DNA of 64,000 nt from Phycisphaerae bacterium (GTDB lineage Bacteria > Planctomycetota > Phycisphaerae > Phycisphaerales > UBA1924). Position numbers and translations under genes: made by a program. The DNA lies in NCBI GenBank assembly GCA_030432255.1, contig JAUIHS010000004.1:1-64000 (forward strand), given 5' to 3'. Numbering within the stretch: the first letter of the stretch is position 1; each line of letters starts with the position of its first letter. Below, in pieces: positions 34,018 to 42,684 of the stretch. The notes below the pieces were generated by a model. The model saw only the letters and a program-made list of their open reading frames with translations. It ran no database searches and was not told the DNA's origin.

Positions 34018-35733
34018 ATGAGCAGCACACCGAACGTCACACGCTTTGCCCCCAGCCCTACCGGGCACCTCCACATCGGCGGCGCCCGCACGGCCCTCTT
34101 CTGCTGGGCATTCGCCCGGCACACCGGGGGACGCTTCATGATCCGGCTCGAGGACACGGACGTCGCACGGTCCAGTGAGTCCTCCGCGGTCGGCATCCTC
34201 CACGACCTCGCATGGCTCGGCCTCGACTGGGATGACGGCCCGGAGTACGCCCTCGATGGGAAGTCCTTCGGCGGCGATGAGCGGGGCGTCGGACCGTACC
34301 GACAGTCCGAGCGACTCGAACTGTACAACGAGGCCATCGAACGACTCGTCGAAAGCGGTGCGGCGTACGCCGCCTTCGAGTCACCGGAGGAGATCAGCGC
34401 CGCGCGGGCGGAGGCGGTCAAACGCAAGCAGCAGTATCGCTACGACCGCGCGGCCCTCAAGATCCCCGCTGATGAGCGGGCCCGGCGGGTCGCCGCGGGT
34501 GAGCCGCACGTCATCCGCTTCCGCACTCCGGACGATGCGGTGGAGGTGGAGGACGTTGTTCTCGGAACGATCCGGATCGAACCGGAGCAACTGGACGACT
34601 TCGTGATCCGCAAGCGCGATGGCTACCCGACCTATCACTTCGCCGTTGTCGTGGATGACGAACTGATGGGCGTGACCCACATCCTGCGCGGACAGGAGCA
34701 CCTGATCAACACGCCGCGGCACGTGATGCTGCAGCAGGCCTTGGGCTACCGCACGCCCGAATACGCGCACATGCCGCTGATCTTCAACGACAAGGGCGCG
34801 AAGATGTCGAAGCGTGAGCGTGACGGCGCTGCGCGTGACTTCTGCAAGCAGCGCGGTGTGTCGGAGTCACCGATTCCGGATCGCCTGGCGCAGGATGCGT
34901 TTGATGCATGGAAGAAGGACAAGAAGCAGCAACTCGAAGGTGATGTGCTGGAAGCCCTCGCAGAGGCGGTGGGTCTGCACTTGCCGGAGGTGTCGGTGGA
35001 CGACTTCCGTCGGGCGGGCTACCTGCCGGAGGTGATCACGAACTTCATCGCGCTGCTGGGCTGGAACCCGGGTGGCGATGTCGAGAAGTTCGACATGGAT
35101 TTCCTGGCCTCGAAGTTCGAACTGGGTCGCATCGGCAAGACCAATGCGCGGTTCGATCGGACGAAGCTGATGTCGTTCAACGGCGACTTCATCGCCGAGA
35201 TGGCCGCTGCGGATTTCGCGGGGCGGCTGCGGGCATTCATGGCGGCGGAGTTCGCGCACTTCGATGTGCGGTTGAAGGATACTTCGTTCCGGCTGGGTGA
35301 AGATGACATGGGGCGCATCGCGGCGGTCGTGCAGCCTCGCAGCAAGACGCTGGTGGATGCATGCGAACGGCTGTCGTTTGCGTTTGTTGATGCCGCGGAC
35401 ATCACGTACGACGACAAGGCGGTGAAGAAGAACCTGGAGAAGAACGACGGCGCCGGCTATGGCGTGCTGCGCGATCTGCTGGAGCGCTTCGAGGCACTGG
35501 CGGCATCGGGTGGGTTGACGGGCGAAGCGGGGCACACGGCGTTGCAGTCGTACGCGGAGGAGAAGGACATCAAGCTGGGCAACGTCGCGCAGCCGCTGCG
35601 GGTGGCGCTGACGGGGAGCACGGTGAGTCCGGGGATGGATGAGACGCTTGATCTGCTGGGAGCGGACGAGGTGCTGGCGCGGATGCGTCGGTGTCTGGAA
35701 TTGCAGGCCGCGAGCGCTTCGCGCGGTTCATGA
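34018..35733 (+). CDS. gltX: Glutamyl-tRNA synthetase
   Basis: A 571-residue class I aminoacyl-tRNA synthetase that charges tRNA-Glu (and possibly tRNA-Gln, which would then need GatCAB). FAPSPTGHLHIGGARTALF carries the HIGH-type motif at residues 19-22, and KMSKR is at 262-266. IRLEDTDVARS and LRGQEHLINTPRH are conserved catalytic-domain segments. The C-terminal half is the alpha-helical anticodon domain, with some insertion (GAARDFCKQRG, KKDKKQQLEGDV). ATG 34018 is preferred; TACGCT lies nine bases before it. The codon usage changes from C-ending to G-ending along the gene. Confidence 0.95.
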   Translation: MSSTPNVTRFAPSPTGHLHIGGARTALFCWAFARHTGGRFMIRLEDTDVARSSESSAVGILHDLAWLGLDWDDGPEYALDGKSFGGDERGVGPYRQSERLELYNEAIERLVESGAAYAAFESPEEISAARAEAVKRKQQYRYDRAALKIPADERARRVAAGEPHVIRFRTPDDAVEVEDVVLGTIRIEPEQLDDFVIRKRDGYPTYHFAVVVDDELMGVTHILRGQEHLINTPRHVMLQQALGYRTPEYAHMPLIFNDKGAKMSKRERDGAARDFCKQRGVSESPIPDRLAQDAFDAWKKDKKQQLEGDVLEALAEAVGLHLPEVSVDDFRRAGYLPEVITNFIALLGWNPGGDVEKFDMDFLASKFELGRIGKTNARFDRTKLMSFNGDFIAEMAAADFAGRLRAFMAAEFAHFDVRLKDTSFRLGEDDMGRIAAVVQPRSKTLVDACERLSFAFVDAADITYDDKAVKKNLEKNDGAGYGVLRDLLERFEALAASGGLTGEAGHTALQSYAEEKDIKLGNVAQPLRVALTGSTVSPGMDETLDLLGADEVLARMRRCLELQAASASRGS

Positions 35734-35747
35734 CGGAGGGCTGAGGC

Positions 35748-37010
35748 ATGCCGGTCTCTGTGACGGGTCCGATTGATCAGGCGTTCAAGTCGACGGGGAT
35801 GATCCTGTTCCGCACCGGGTCATTCAAGAAGTGGCTGACGCTGGGCTTCTGTGCGTTCCTCGCGTACCTCGGGCGCGGCGGTGGGGGGAACTTCAACCCG
35901 GGCGGGGGTGGCGGCGGTCCGGGCGGGCCGGGCGCTCCCGGTCCGACGCCGGGGCAGTGGATCACGCAGAACCTGACGCTGCTGGTTGCGATCGCTGTGG
36001 TCTTTCTGGTGCTTGGCGTGGCGCTCGCGATTCTGCTGACATGGCTGAGTTCCCGCGGCCAGTTCATGTTCATGCACGGCATCGTGCGAAATCGCGGCGC
36101 GGTCGTGATTCCGTGGCGGCGTTACGCGCGGGAGGCCAACAGTCTCTTCCGGCTACGGGTCTGCCTCGCTCTGCTCTTTGGTTTCCTGTGGCTGCTGCTG
36201 ATCGCCGTCATTGCGATCCTCGTGTGGCCGGACCTCCAGACGGGTCGGTGGGGTGGTGCTTCGGCACTGGGTCTGACGCTCGGTCTGGCCGTCGGCATTC
36301 CACTGGCGATCAGCACCGCGCTCATCAGCTTTACCGTCTATCACTTTCTGACGCCCGCGATGTTTGCCAACAGTTGTACGTGGTCGGAAGCCTGGGTGAT
36401 CGTGCGTGAGGATGTGATCGAGCGGAACCTGGGTGCCGCGTGCCTCTTCGTGGGCATGCGCATGCTGGTCGCCCTGGTCATCGGGATCCTGAGTTTCGTG
36501 CTGGTGTTTGCGACGTGCTGCATCGCGGCGATTCCTTACGTCGGTTCGGTGATCATGCTGCCGCTGTTCGTGTTTGAGCGCGGCTACACGCTCCACTTCG
36601 TGGCACAGTTCGGCGAACGCTGGCAGGTCTTCGACGTGGCCCGTTGGAATTGTCCGGTGTGCGACTACGACACGGAGGCGACCGACGGGGTGTGTCCGGA
36701 GTGCGGCATGGCGATCGATGACATGTCCGAGGGTTCGGCTCCGCCCGATGGCATACCACCGGCCCCGGGCGCTCCGGCCCCGGCGTATGACCTGTCGACG
36801 GCACCCCTTGCGCAGAATGATCTCGTCGAGGTGCTGGAGGACGTGCCGCTGCGCGGGATTCGTCGGGGTGATGTCGGCATCGTGACGGCGGTGCTGTCGA
36901 TCCCGGGCGTGGCGTACGAGGTGCGCTTCGTGGATGAAGCGGGGGTGACGACGGCCACGGCCACGCTCATGCCGGATCAGGTGCGGCGATGGAATGAGGA
37001 CCAGGCATGA
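35748..37010 (+). CDS. Polytopic membrane protein with zinc ribbon and C-terminal DUF4926-like domain (first paralogue)
   Basis: A 420-residue protein with six or so membrane helices. The first 40 residues (PIDQAFKSTGMILFRTGSF) precede a Gly/Pro-rich loop, then helices with FMFMHGIVRNRGAVVIPWRRY in a loop. At about residue 303 lies CPVCDYD..........CPECG, a zinc ribbon. The C-terminal 60 residues (NDLVEVLEDVPLRGIRRGDVG to MPDQVRRW) look like DUF4926, a small barrel-like domain of unknown role. The next gene is a full-length paralogue with the same order, overlapping by ATGA at 37007-37010. The two may form a hetero-oligomer. It lies 14 bases after gltX and is probably cotranscribed. Confidence 0.75.
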   Translation: MPVSVTGPIDQAFKSTGMILFRTGSFKKWLTLGFCAFLAYLGRGGGGNFNPGGGGGGPGGPGAPGPTPGQWITQNLTLLVAIAVVFLVLGVALAILLTWLSSRGQFMFMHGIVRNRGAVVIPWRRYAREANSLFRLRVCLALLFGFLWLLLIAVIAILVWPDLQTGRWGGASALGLTLGLAVGIPLAISTALISFTVYHFLTPAMFANSCTWSEAWVIVREDVIERNLGAACLFVGMRMLVALVIGILSFVLVFATCCIAAIPYVGSVIMLPLFVFERGYTLHFVAQFGERWQVFDVARWNCPVCDYDTEATDGVCPECGMAIDDMSEGSAPPDGIPPAPGAPAPAYDLSTAPLAQNDLVEVLEDVPLRGIRRGDVGIVTAVLSIPGVAYEVRFVDEAGVTTATATLMPDQVRRWNEDQA

Positions 37011-38236
37011 ACCCGGTGGTGACGGTCCCCTTCGAGCAGGCGCTGCATACGACGCGCCTGCTGTTGTTCCGCGCCTTCAGTGTGCGGCGGTGGCTGATCC
37101 TGGGGTTCTGCGCGTTTCTTGCATATCTCGGCAAGCGGACCACGGGCTTCCGGGTGCCGCTGGGCTGGGGTGAGAGCACGGGTGAGAAGGTCTTCGGCGG
37201 GCAGTCGCCGGGTGAGTGGCTGATTGACAACACCGGGTACGCACTTTCCATGGGCGCGCTCTTCCTGCTTGTGGGCCTTGCGGTTGCGGTGCTGCTGGGG
37301 TGGATCAGTGCGCGGGGGCAGTTCGTGTACATGCATGCGCTGGTGACGAGTCGCACGGACATTGCCGGGCCGTGGAAGCGCTACGGGCCGCAGGCGGACA
37401 GCCTGTTCCGGCTGACGATCGGGATCTGGATCATCGCACTGGTGGTGTGGGCGGGCGTGTTTGCGCTGATGGGGTACATCGCGTGGCCGGACCTGATGGC
37501 GGGGCGGATGCGCGATGCGACGGGGACGGCCTTCCTGGTCGGCGCGTTGGTGGGCTTGCCGGTGGTGCTGGTGCAGATGCTGATCTCATTCGTGATCTTC
37601 AACTTCCTCGCGCCGGCCATGTTCGCGAATCGGTGCAACTGGCGCGATGCGTGGGTGGCGACGCGGAGCGATATCCTCGGCAGCCGCCGGGGCGATGCGT
37701 ACCAGTTCCTGCTGGTGCGGGTGCTGCTGGGCGTCATCTTTGCACTGATCATCTATGCGCTGTCGCTGGTGACGTGGTTCCTGCTCCAGATCCCGTACCT
37801 CGGGACGGTGCTGACACTGCCGATGCTGGTCTTCGAACGCGCGTACACGCTGCACTTCGTCGAACAGTTCGGTACGCGGTGGCAGGTCTTTGAGGTCGGC
37901 CGCGACAACTGCCGCGCCTGCGGCTACCCGATGGCGGCGGTCTCGCTCACGATGTGTCCGGAGTGCGGGCTGGAGCACATTCCGATTCACGCGGCGACGG
38001 GTCCGAGCAAGCCGGTGGTGGATGTTTCGACGCTGATGAAGCCGGGCGAACTGGTGGAGGTCACGCAGGACATCCAGTTGAAGGGCGTGCGCAAGGGCGA
38101 CATCGGCCCGATCGTGGACGTGCTGACGGACCCGGTGGCGGCATACGAGGTGCGCCTGGCGGATGACCTGACGGGTGAGTCGCGAACGGTGACATTGCGG
38201 CCGCGACAGGTGAAGCGTTGGAATCTGGGGGAGTGA
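37007..38236 (+). CDS. Polytopic membrane protein with zinc ribbon and C-terminal DUF4926-like domain (second paralogue)
   Basis: A 409-residue paralogue of the preceding protein. Shared features are the N-terminal WLILGFCAFLAYLG, the loop FVYMHALVTSRTDIAGPWKRYG, IFNFLAPAMFANRCNWRDAW, a zinc ribbon CRACGYP...........CPECG near residue 305, and the C-terminal block PGELVEVTQDIQLKGVRKGDIG to RPRQVKRWN. The Gly/Pro-rich loop of the first protein is replaced by a polar loop (PLGWGESTGEKVFGGQSPGE). The start overlaps the previous stop by four bases, so translation is coupled. Duplication followed by retention of both copies suggests interacting subunits. The stop codon lies within a heptamer tract. 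Confidence 0.75.
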   Translation: MNPVVTVPFEQALHTTRLLLFRAFSVRRWLILGFCAFLAYLGKRTTGFRVPLGWGESTGEKVFGGQSPGEWLIDNTGYALSMGALFLLVGLAVAVLLGWISARGQFVYMHALVTSRTDIAGPWKRYGPQADSLFRLTIGIWIIALVVWAGVFALMGYIAWPDLMAGRMRDATGTAFLVGALVGLPVVLVQMLISFVIFNFLAPAMFANRCNWRDAWVATRSDILGSRRGDAYQFLLVRVLLGVIFALIIYALSLVTWFLLQIPYLGTVLTLPMLVFERAYTLHFVEQFGTRWQVFEVGRDNCRACGYPMAAVSLTMCPECGLEHIPIHAATGPSKPVVDVSTLMKPGELVEVTQDIQLKGVRKGDIGPIVDVLTDPVAAYEVRLADDLTGESRTVTLRPRQVKRWNLGE

Positions 38237-38297
38237 GGAGTGAGGAGTGAGGAGTGGGGAGTGAGGAGTGAGGAGTGAGGGGTGAGGGGTGAGGGAG
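38228..38297. repeat. Heptanucleotide repeat tract (GAGGAGT)
   Basis: Ten phased units of GAGGAGT with GGGGAGT and GAGGGGT variants. The first unit overlaps the stop codon of the paralogue gene at 38234-38236. Confidence 0.88.
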
Positions 38298-38605
38298 TGT
38301 TGTGGGTCGTCCATCGCGAGCTCGTACCTCTCTGCCAGTTCGAACGAATCACCCCAGTCGTACGCGTCCGGCCGGAGTCGAGCGGACGCGACGGACACAA
38401 TGGATGTGCATCGTAGAATGGTTCAAGCAAGCACTTCCGAGTGCCCCAAAGCATGGCCCGACCGATCGAGCTGAGATGTTCTGGTTCGCCTTTGAGATTC
38501 CGTGTATCTCGGGTCGGGGCCCAGCTCTCCTGATGGATGTGGACGCGGTGTCCAGCAATGTTCAGACAGCGGCATAGAGTCGCGAGAATGAAGGGAGCCC
38601 CTCTC
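38298..38605. other. Intergenic region with a possible gene remnant
   Basis: No complete gene is visible. On the minus strand, 38398 down to about 38300 can be read as MSVASARLRPDAYDWG and onward to ERYELAMDDPQHS, with codon usage like a real gene, before it runs into the GAGGAGT repeat. This may be a truncated leftover. The last 70 bases serve as leader for the HAF-repeat gene. Confidence 0.3.
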
Positions 38606-39880
38606 ATGAAACTGTGTAAGATCCGGGCGCGTTTACGCGTCTCAGCCCATGCACACCTCCCGTGCCGCCTGCCAGCTCTTGCGGGCGTGATCGCTCTGAT
38701 CGCGCCATGTTCGGCGTTCGGTCAGATTGAGTACGACATGGTTCTGATCGAGCCGTGGAACACGAGCTACAGTCTCGCGACTTCCGCGGTTGGCGGGCTG
38801 AACAATCTGAACCAGGTGACCGGGTGCGCGACGCCTGTCAGCGGGTCGTGCAGTTTCATGTGGACGGTCGAGTCGGGCAAGGTCGTGATGGACTTCGCCG
38901 GGCCGATCAATGACTCCGGGGTGATGGTCATATCGAACTGGCTCCGTTGGCCGGACGGTAGGTTGCAGGAGATGGTCGGCGCGATGCATGGCGCGGCGGA
39001 CATCAACAACGCGAATGTCGTGGCAGGATCAGACGGGAGCGTCTTCACGTGTCCGCTGCCGCCGCCCTATGTCAATCGTGAGGCGACGGTTTGGACGGTT
39101 GATGGCGGCACGCAATTGATTGAGCAGACTGCCGGTGTGCCTTCGGCGGATCAGGCCTGGGCGATCAATGACAACAATGTGATTGTCGGTGTTCGGTCAT
39201 CCACAGGGCACTGCGGCGACCAGAAGGCCTTCTACTACGATCTTGATGCGGAGCAGTACATCGACCTGCACTCGATCTTGGTTGGCGAGCCGGACGGGAT
39301 CACTCATGCCGTGGACATCAACAACCACGAGACAGTGATCGGTGACGGTCCGATCACAATGGGCGGCAGCGCCTGGTTGTGGAATGCGGCGACGGGCGTC
39401 GAGATTCTGCCCGATCTCCCCGCTACAGATTTCGGCTACTCGATCCCGAGTTCGATCAACGATCCCGGGACTGTGGTCGGGCAGGCGATCGTGAACGATG
39501 ACTGGCGCGCCTGGATCTGGGACGAAGTCGAGGGGATCCGCGACCTGAACGAGATCACGTACGGGATTCCCGAGGATTTCGTGATTGAGGAGGCGAAGAA
39601 GATCAACAACAATGGATGGATCATCGGCCGCGGGCATTACGGTGCATGGAGCCCCACGCGAGCGGTTGTTCTCATCCCGATCTCGGCGCGCATCCCGGGC
39701 GATGCGACCCGCGATGGGGCGGTCGATGCGGATGACCTCAATGCGATCCTGAGTTCATGGGGGATGGTTGTTGATGCGGGGGACCCACGGGACGTCGCCC
39801 ATGCTGACGGAATCGTGAACATTGATGACCTCAATGTCGTTCTGAGCAACTGGGGTGCTGATGCGAGCACTACACGCTGA
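38606..39880 (+). CDS. Secreted HAF-repeat protein with a dockerin-like C-terminal repeat
   Basis: A 424-residue exported protein. ATG 38606 has GGGAG nine bases upstream, and the signal peptide ends near SAFGQIEY. The body consists of HAF-type repeats, short units of the form INDSGVMVI.W, DINNANVVAGS, AINDNNVIVGV, DINNHETVIGD, SINDPGTVVGQ and KINNNGWIIGR, spaced by tryptophan-containing strands, as in predicted extracellular beta-propellers. The C-terminus has the paired calcium-binding-like repeat GDATRDGAVDADDLNAILSS and HADGIVNIDDLNVVLSNWG. Such terminal pairs are common in Phycisphaerae secreted proteins and resemble dockerin half-repeats. It starts a block with lower GC than the surroundings. 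Confidence 0.82.
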   Translation: MKLCKIRARLRVSAHAHLPCRLPALAGVIALIAPCSAFGQIEYDMVLIEPWNTSYSLATSAVGGLNNLNQVTGCATPVSGSCSFMWTVESGKVVMDFAGPINDSGVMVISNWLRWPDGRLQEMVGAMHGAADINNANVVAGSDGSVFTCPLPPPYVNREATVWTVDGGTQLIEQTAGVPSADQAWAINDNNVIVGVRSSTGHCGDQKAFYYDLDAEQYIDLHSILVGEPDGITHAVDINNHETVIGDGPITMGGSAWLWNAATGVEILPDLPATDFGYSIPSSINDPGTVVGQAIVNDDWRAWIWDEVEGIRDLNEITYGIPEDFVIEEAKKINNNGWIIGRGHYGAWSPTRAVVLIPISARIPGDATRDGAVDADDLNAILSSWGMVVDAGDPRDVAHADGIVNIDDLNVVLSNWGADASTTR

Positions 39881-40437
39881 ATGTCCTCAACGTTCGTGGC
39901 GAAACCGGTCCAGTTGCAGAGTGGTTTCTTTGCCCCCCGGAGCATGGATAAAGGTGAATCGAATGGGCAGCTGTATAGAGGTTGTGCGCTGAGGATGGCT
40001 TGGCATTGATCGCCGACGCCGAGATGACGGAGTAGCCTCGCATGCTCGTGGAACTCCCGCGGCACCGTGCCTGTGGCGTGCCCCCAATAACTGATCCCAG
40101 CTCGAAGCTGGTACTCTGGGTGGATCAGGAGAATCCGGCACGGCAGCGGCATTCAACGGAAGAGGTCCTGGGGGTGAATCACCCCGCAATTCGGCAAGGC
40201 GTTCTGCGACGAACTCCGGTCGTGCCTCTCTCATGGCTACGGACGACTCTTCCTGGAGTAGGAGTCTCCACGCCGATGAGCGTGTTGAGTTCCGGACTTG
40301 ATTGATCGCGCGAGAATGTCCTTGATCTGCCGCGCGAGCTCAGTACGATCCATCAGATCAGGTGCTGATTGCAACTTCCGGGGGAGCATCACATGGTTCG
40401 CTGAATGTTGAACCTCACCCGACGAATCGGAGACCCC
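39881..40437. other. Gene-free stretch with small minus-strand open frames
   Basis: About 560 bases with no convincing gene. On the minus strand, a 38-codon frame from about 40352 (MDRTELARQIKDILARSIKSG) stops at about 40236, followed at 40234 by a second frame (MREARPEFVAERLAELRG). A third, in a different frame from 40152, reads CRILLIHPEYQLRAGISYWG. Together they resemble one or two small decayed or frameshifted genes, but no family is recognised. Confidence 0.3.
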
Positions 40438-41556
40438 ATGCGTACAACAAACTTATTGACCATCGCGTACTCATCGAACAGCGTGAAGCACCGCCGCGGT
40501 ATGCGAGCGTGCAGACGATTCGTCGGCATCTCTGTCCTCTTCGCCACAGCGATGTGCATCGCTGAGCCGGTCAACTTCCAGGGTGTACTCCAGGAAGCCG
40601 GAAGTCCAGCGGCGAATGGAGTCTATCCAGTCGAGCTCCGACTCTGGGATGCTCAGGCTGGAGGCACACTCCTCGGTTCAGGCGCGGCCAATGGTGATGT
40701 ACTGGACGGCCTCCTGAATGCCAACATCGATCTGAGCCACGAGCTGTTTGTGGATGGATCACCCCAATGGTGGAGCCTTGTCATCGATGGTGACGAACTT
40801 CAACCTCGACGCCAGTTCGCCAGCGTGCCGTATGCCTTCAACTCACGCTCTCTGGCAACCAATGCACTCGGCAGCGACCTGACACTTGAACACTTGAACG
40901 TTCGATCATTGTATCCAGCGGCCAGTCCAACCATTGACTTCACATTCGATGACTCAGATCCGGAATTCGACTACCGGATCTTCATTCAGAATCAGAACGC
41001 CGCTGACATGGTCATCGAGTCGAGGTTCAGAGAAGATCAGTTGGTTCTTAAGTCGAGCGGACGCATCGGCATCCTAACGTCGAATCCCCAGGCAGCCCTG
41101 GACGTCAATGGGACGCTCCGAGTGAACGTCCTTCGAATCGATGGTGGGTCTGATCTCGCTGAGCCCTTTGACAGTATCGACAAGGCCGAACCCGGAACAG
41201 TGATGATCATCGACACAGATCGTCCTGGCGAACTCAGGATCGCAGATGTTGCCTATGACACCAAGGTTGCCGGGGTCGTTTCCGGTGCTGGCGGCGTCAA
41301 TGCCGGTATCAGTCTGGGTCAGGAGGGTGTCTTTGATGGCGATACGCTCGTCGCCATGGCTGGCCGAGTCTACGTCAAGGCAACCGCATCGAACGGACCA
41401 ATCCAGCCCGGCGATCGACTCACGACATCTGATCTCGCCGGCCATGCCATGCGGGTGTCCGATGAGTCCCGCGCCCCCGGCAGCGTCATCGGAAAAGCCA
41501 TGACACCGCTCGAAGAAGGCGAAGGCCTTGTACTCATCCTCGTCAATCTGCAGTAG
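40438..41556 (+). CDS. Secreted protein with tail-fibre-like C-terminal module
   Basis: A 372-residue protein. Start 40438 has GGAGA close upstream; a second start at 40501 would give a more classical signal peptide (FVGISVLFATAMCIAEP). The N-terminal half (VNFQGVLQEAGSPAANGVYP, FRPRRQFASVPYAFNSRSLA-like) is the common bacterial FQG.L....G.P..G.Y...F.LW domain. The C-terminal 130 residues (GGSDLAEPFD, PGTVMIIDTDRPGELRIAD, KVAGVVSGAGGVNAGI, VYVKATASNGPIQPGDRLTT, SVIGKAMTPLEEGEGLVLIL) form a module widespread in secreted proteins with tail-fibre-like features. Function is unknown; probably cell-surface or extracellular. It is 14 bases upstream of the astacin-type protease gene, likely one operon. 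Confidence 0.78.
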   Translation: MRTTNLLTIAYSSNSVKHRRGMRACRRFVGISVLFATAMCIAEPVNFQGVLQEAGSPAANGVYPVELRLWDAQAGGTLLGSGAANGDVLDGLLNANIDLSHELFVDGSPQWWSLVIDGDELQPRRQFASVPYAFNSRSLATNALGSDLTLEHLNVRSLYPAASPTIDFTFDDSDPEFDYRIFIQNQNAADMVIESRFREDQLVLKSSGRIGILTSNPQAALDVNGTLRVNVLRIDGGSDLAEPFDSIDKAEPGTVMIIDTDRPGELRIADVAYDTKVAGVVSGAGGVNAGISLGQEGVFDGDTLVAMAGRVYVKATASNGPIQPGDRLTTSDLAGHAMRVSDESRAPGSVIGKAMTPLEEGEGLVLILVNLQ

Positions 41557-41570
41557 GGAGGGAGGCGAAG

Positions 41571-42620
41571 ATGAGAATGCTCCATACAGCCATCGTGCTC
41601 CTTGCGAGCATGTCAGTCGCGACCGCACAGGATCAACTTGAGGCTGAGAAGGGCCCGGAGAGACAGCCGGTGACACTCCAGGATGGGCGAGAGAATCCAG
41701 CTGTCAATCGCCTTGGTCTTTCACCCGAGATACTCGCACGAGAGCGCGCGGGCTGCGAGATCATCGAGGATCGGGATGTGATTGCGTCCCGAGGTAACAC
41801 GAGTTTCAGTCTCTGGCCCAACCGGATCGTTCCGTATGCCTTCGATGCAAATGTTGGTCCATCACAACGCCAAGCTGCGATCGAGGCCATACAAGCTATC
41901 GAAGCGGTGTGTGGCGTTGATCTCAGGGCCCGCACAAATGAACCCGACTACGTCGTCTTCACGGACAGTGACCGAAACTCCAGCCACGTCGGCCCAATCG
42001 GTGGCGGACAAGTCATCAACATCTACAACTGGAACTTCGTCTACATCATCGCTCATGAGATCATGCACGCCATGGGGTACTACCACGAACACCAGAGGCC
42101 AGATCGAAACACCTTCGTGAACATCGACTACGGCGCGTTCGGCGGACCATGTGACTCGAATTGCGAGACCTCGGGCTGCCAGGATGCAAACTTCGGTATC
42201 CGGGGAACTGCGCTTGGTCCATATGACTATGACTCGGTTATGCACTACGGCGCTTTTGACTTTGGCTGCGGTAGCATGGTGATCTCCACACTCACGCCGC
42301 CGCCCGGCGAAGCCTACTACGATGACCCCACTATTTTCATGGGACAGCGCTTTCAACTCTCTGTCGGCGACGAGGAGTCACTCGTCGAAAACTACGGACC
42401 GCGCTTCAGCTTGCCTGTTGACATCCACGTCCGCTTCAACGCTCCAGGACCTCATGACGGCTCATTCGAGCGCCCTTATCCAACGCTGGAGCAAGCCGCC
42501 ACGAATGCCGCACCAGGTGATACCATCGGGATCATCGGCGGCGGCATGTCGACAGAGTCAGACCTCATCATCAACAAGGACCTGGTCGTCATTTCATCAG
42601 GAAATGCGGTCATCCAGTAG
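41571..42620 (+). CDS. Astacin-type (M12A) zinc metalloprotease
   Basis: A 349-residue secreted protease. GGGAGGGAGG precedes ATG 41571, and the signal peptide is MRMLHTAIVLLASMSVATAQ. The astacin signature HEIMHAMGYYHEHQRPDR begins at about H162, giving the three zinc histidines (162, 166, 172), and SVMHYG is the Met-turn with its tyrosine ligand. VPYAFDANVGPSQRQAAIEA matches the conserved substrate-cleft strand. The last 70 residues (RFNAPGPHDGSFERPYPTLE and onward) resemble the first turn of a right-handed beta-helix, which then ends abruptly at VISSGNAVIQ, so the domain may be truncated. It probably digests extracellular protein. Base composition is lower in GC than nearby genes. Confidence 0.87.
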   Translation: MRMLHTAIVLLASMSVATAQDQLEAEKGPERQPVTLQDGRENPAVNRLGLSPEILARERAGCEIIEDRDVIASRGNTSFSLWPNRIVPYAFDANVGPSQRQAAIEAIQAIEAVCGVDLRARTNEPDYVVFTDSDRNSSHVGPIGGGQVINIYNWNFVYIIAHEIMHAMGYYHEHQRPDRNTFVNIDYGAFGGPCDSNCETSGCQDANFGIRGTALGPYDYDSVMHYGAFDFGCGSMVISTLTPPPGEAYYDDPTIFMGQRFQLSVGDEESLVENYGPRFSLPVDIHVRFNAPGPHDGSFERPYPTLEQAATNAAPGDTIGIIGGGMSTESDLIINKDLVVISSGNAVIQ

Positions 42621-42684
42621 GTATGCAATCCATCTGAGGCAGAGCGCTTCGTCCCCTCGCCTGGCCGCCCGCGGCCGGTCGTCA

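Noticed and set aside
29800..34500. Replication origin with DnaA boxes.
   Set aside because: No TTATCCACA-like clusters were seen and dnaA is absent; only the skew change is reported.
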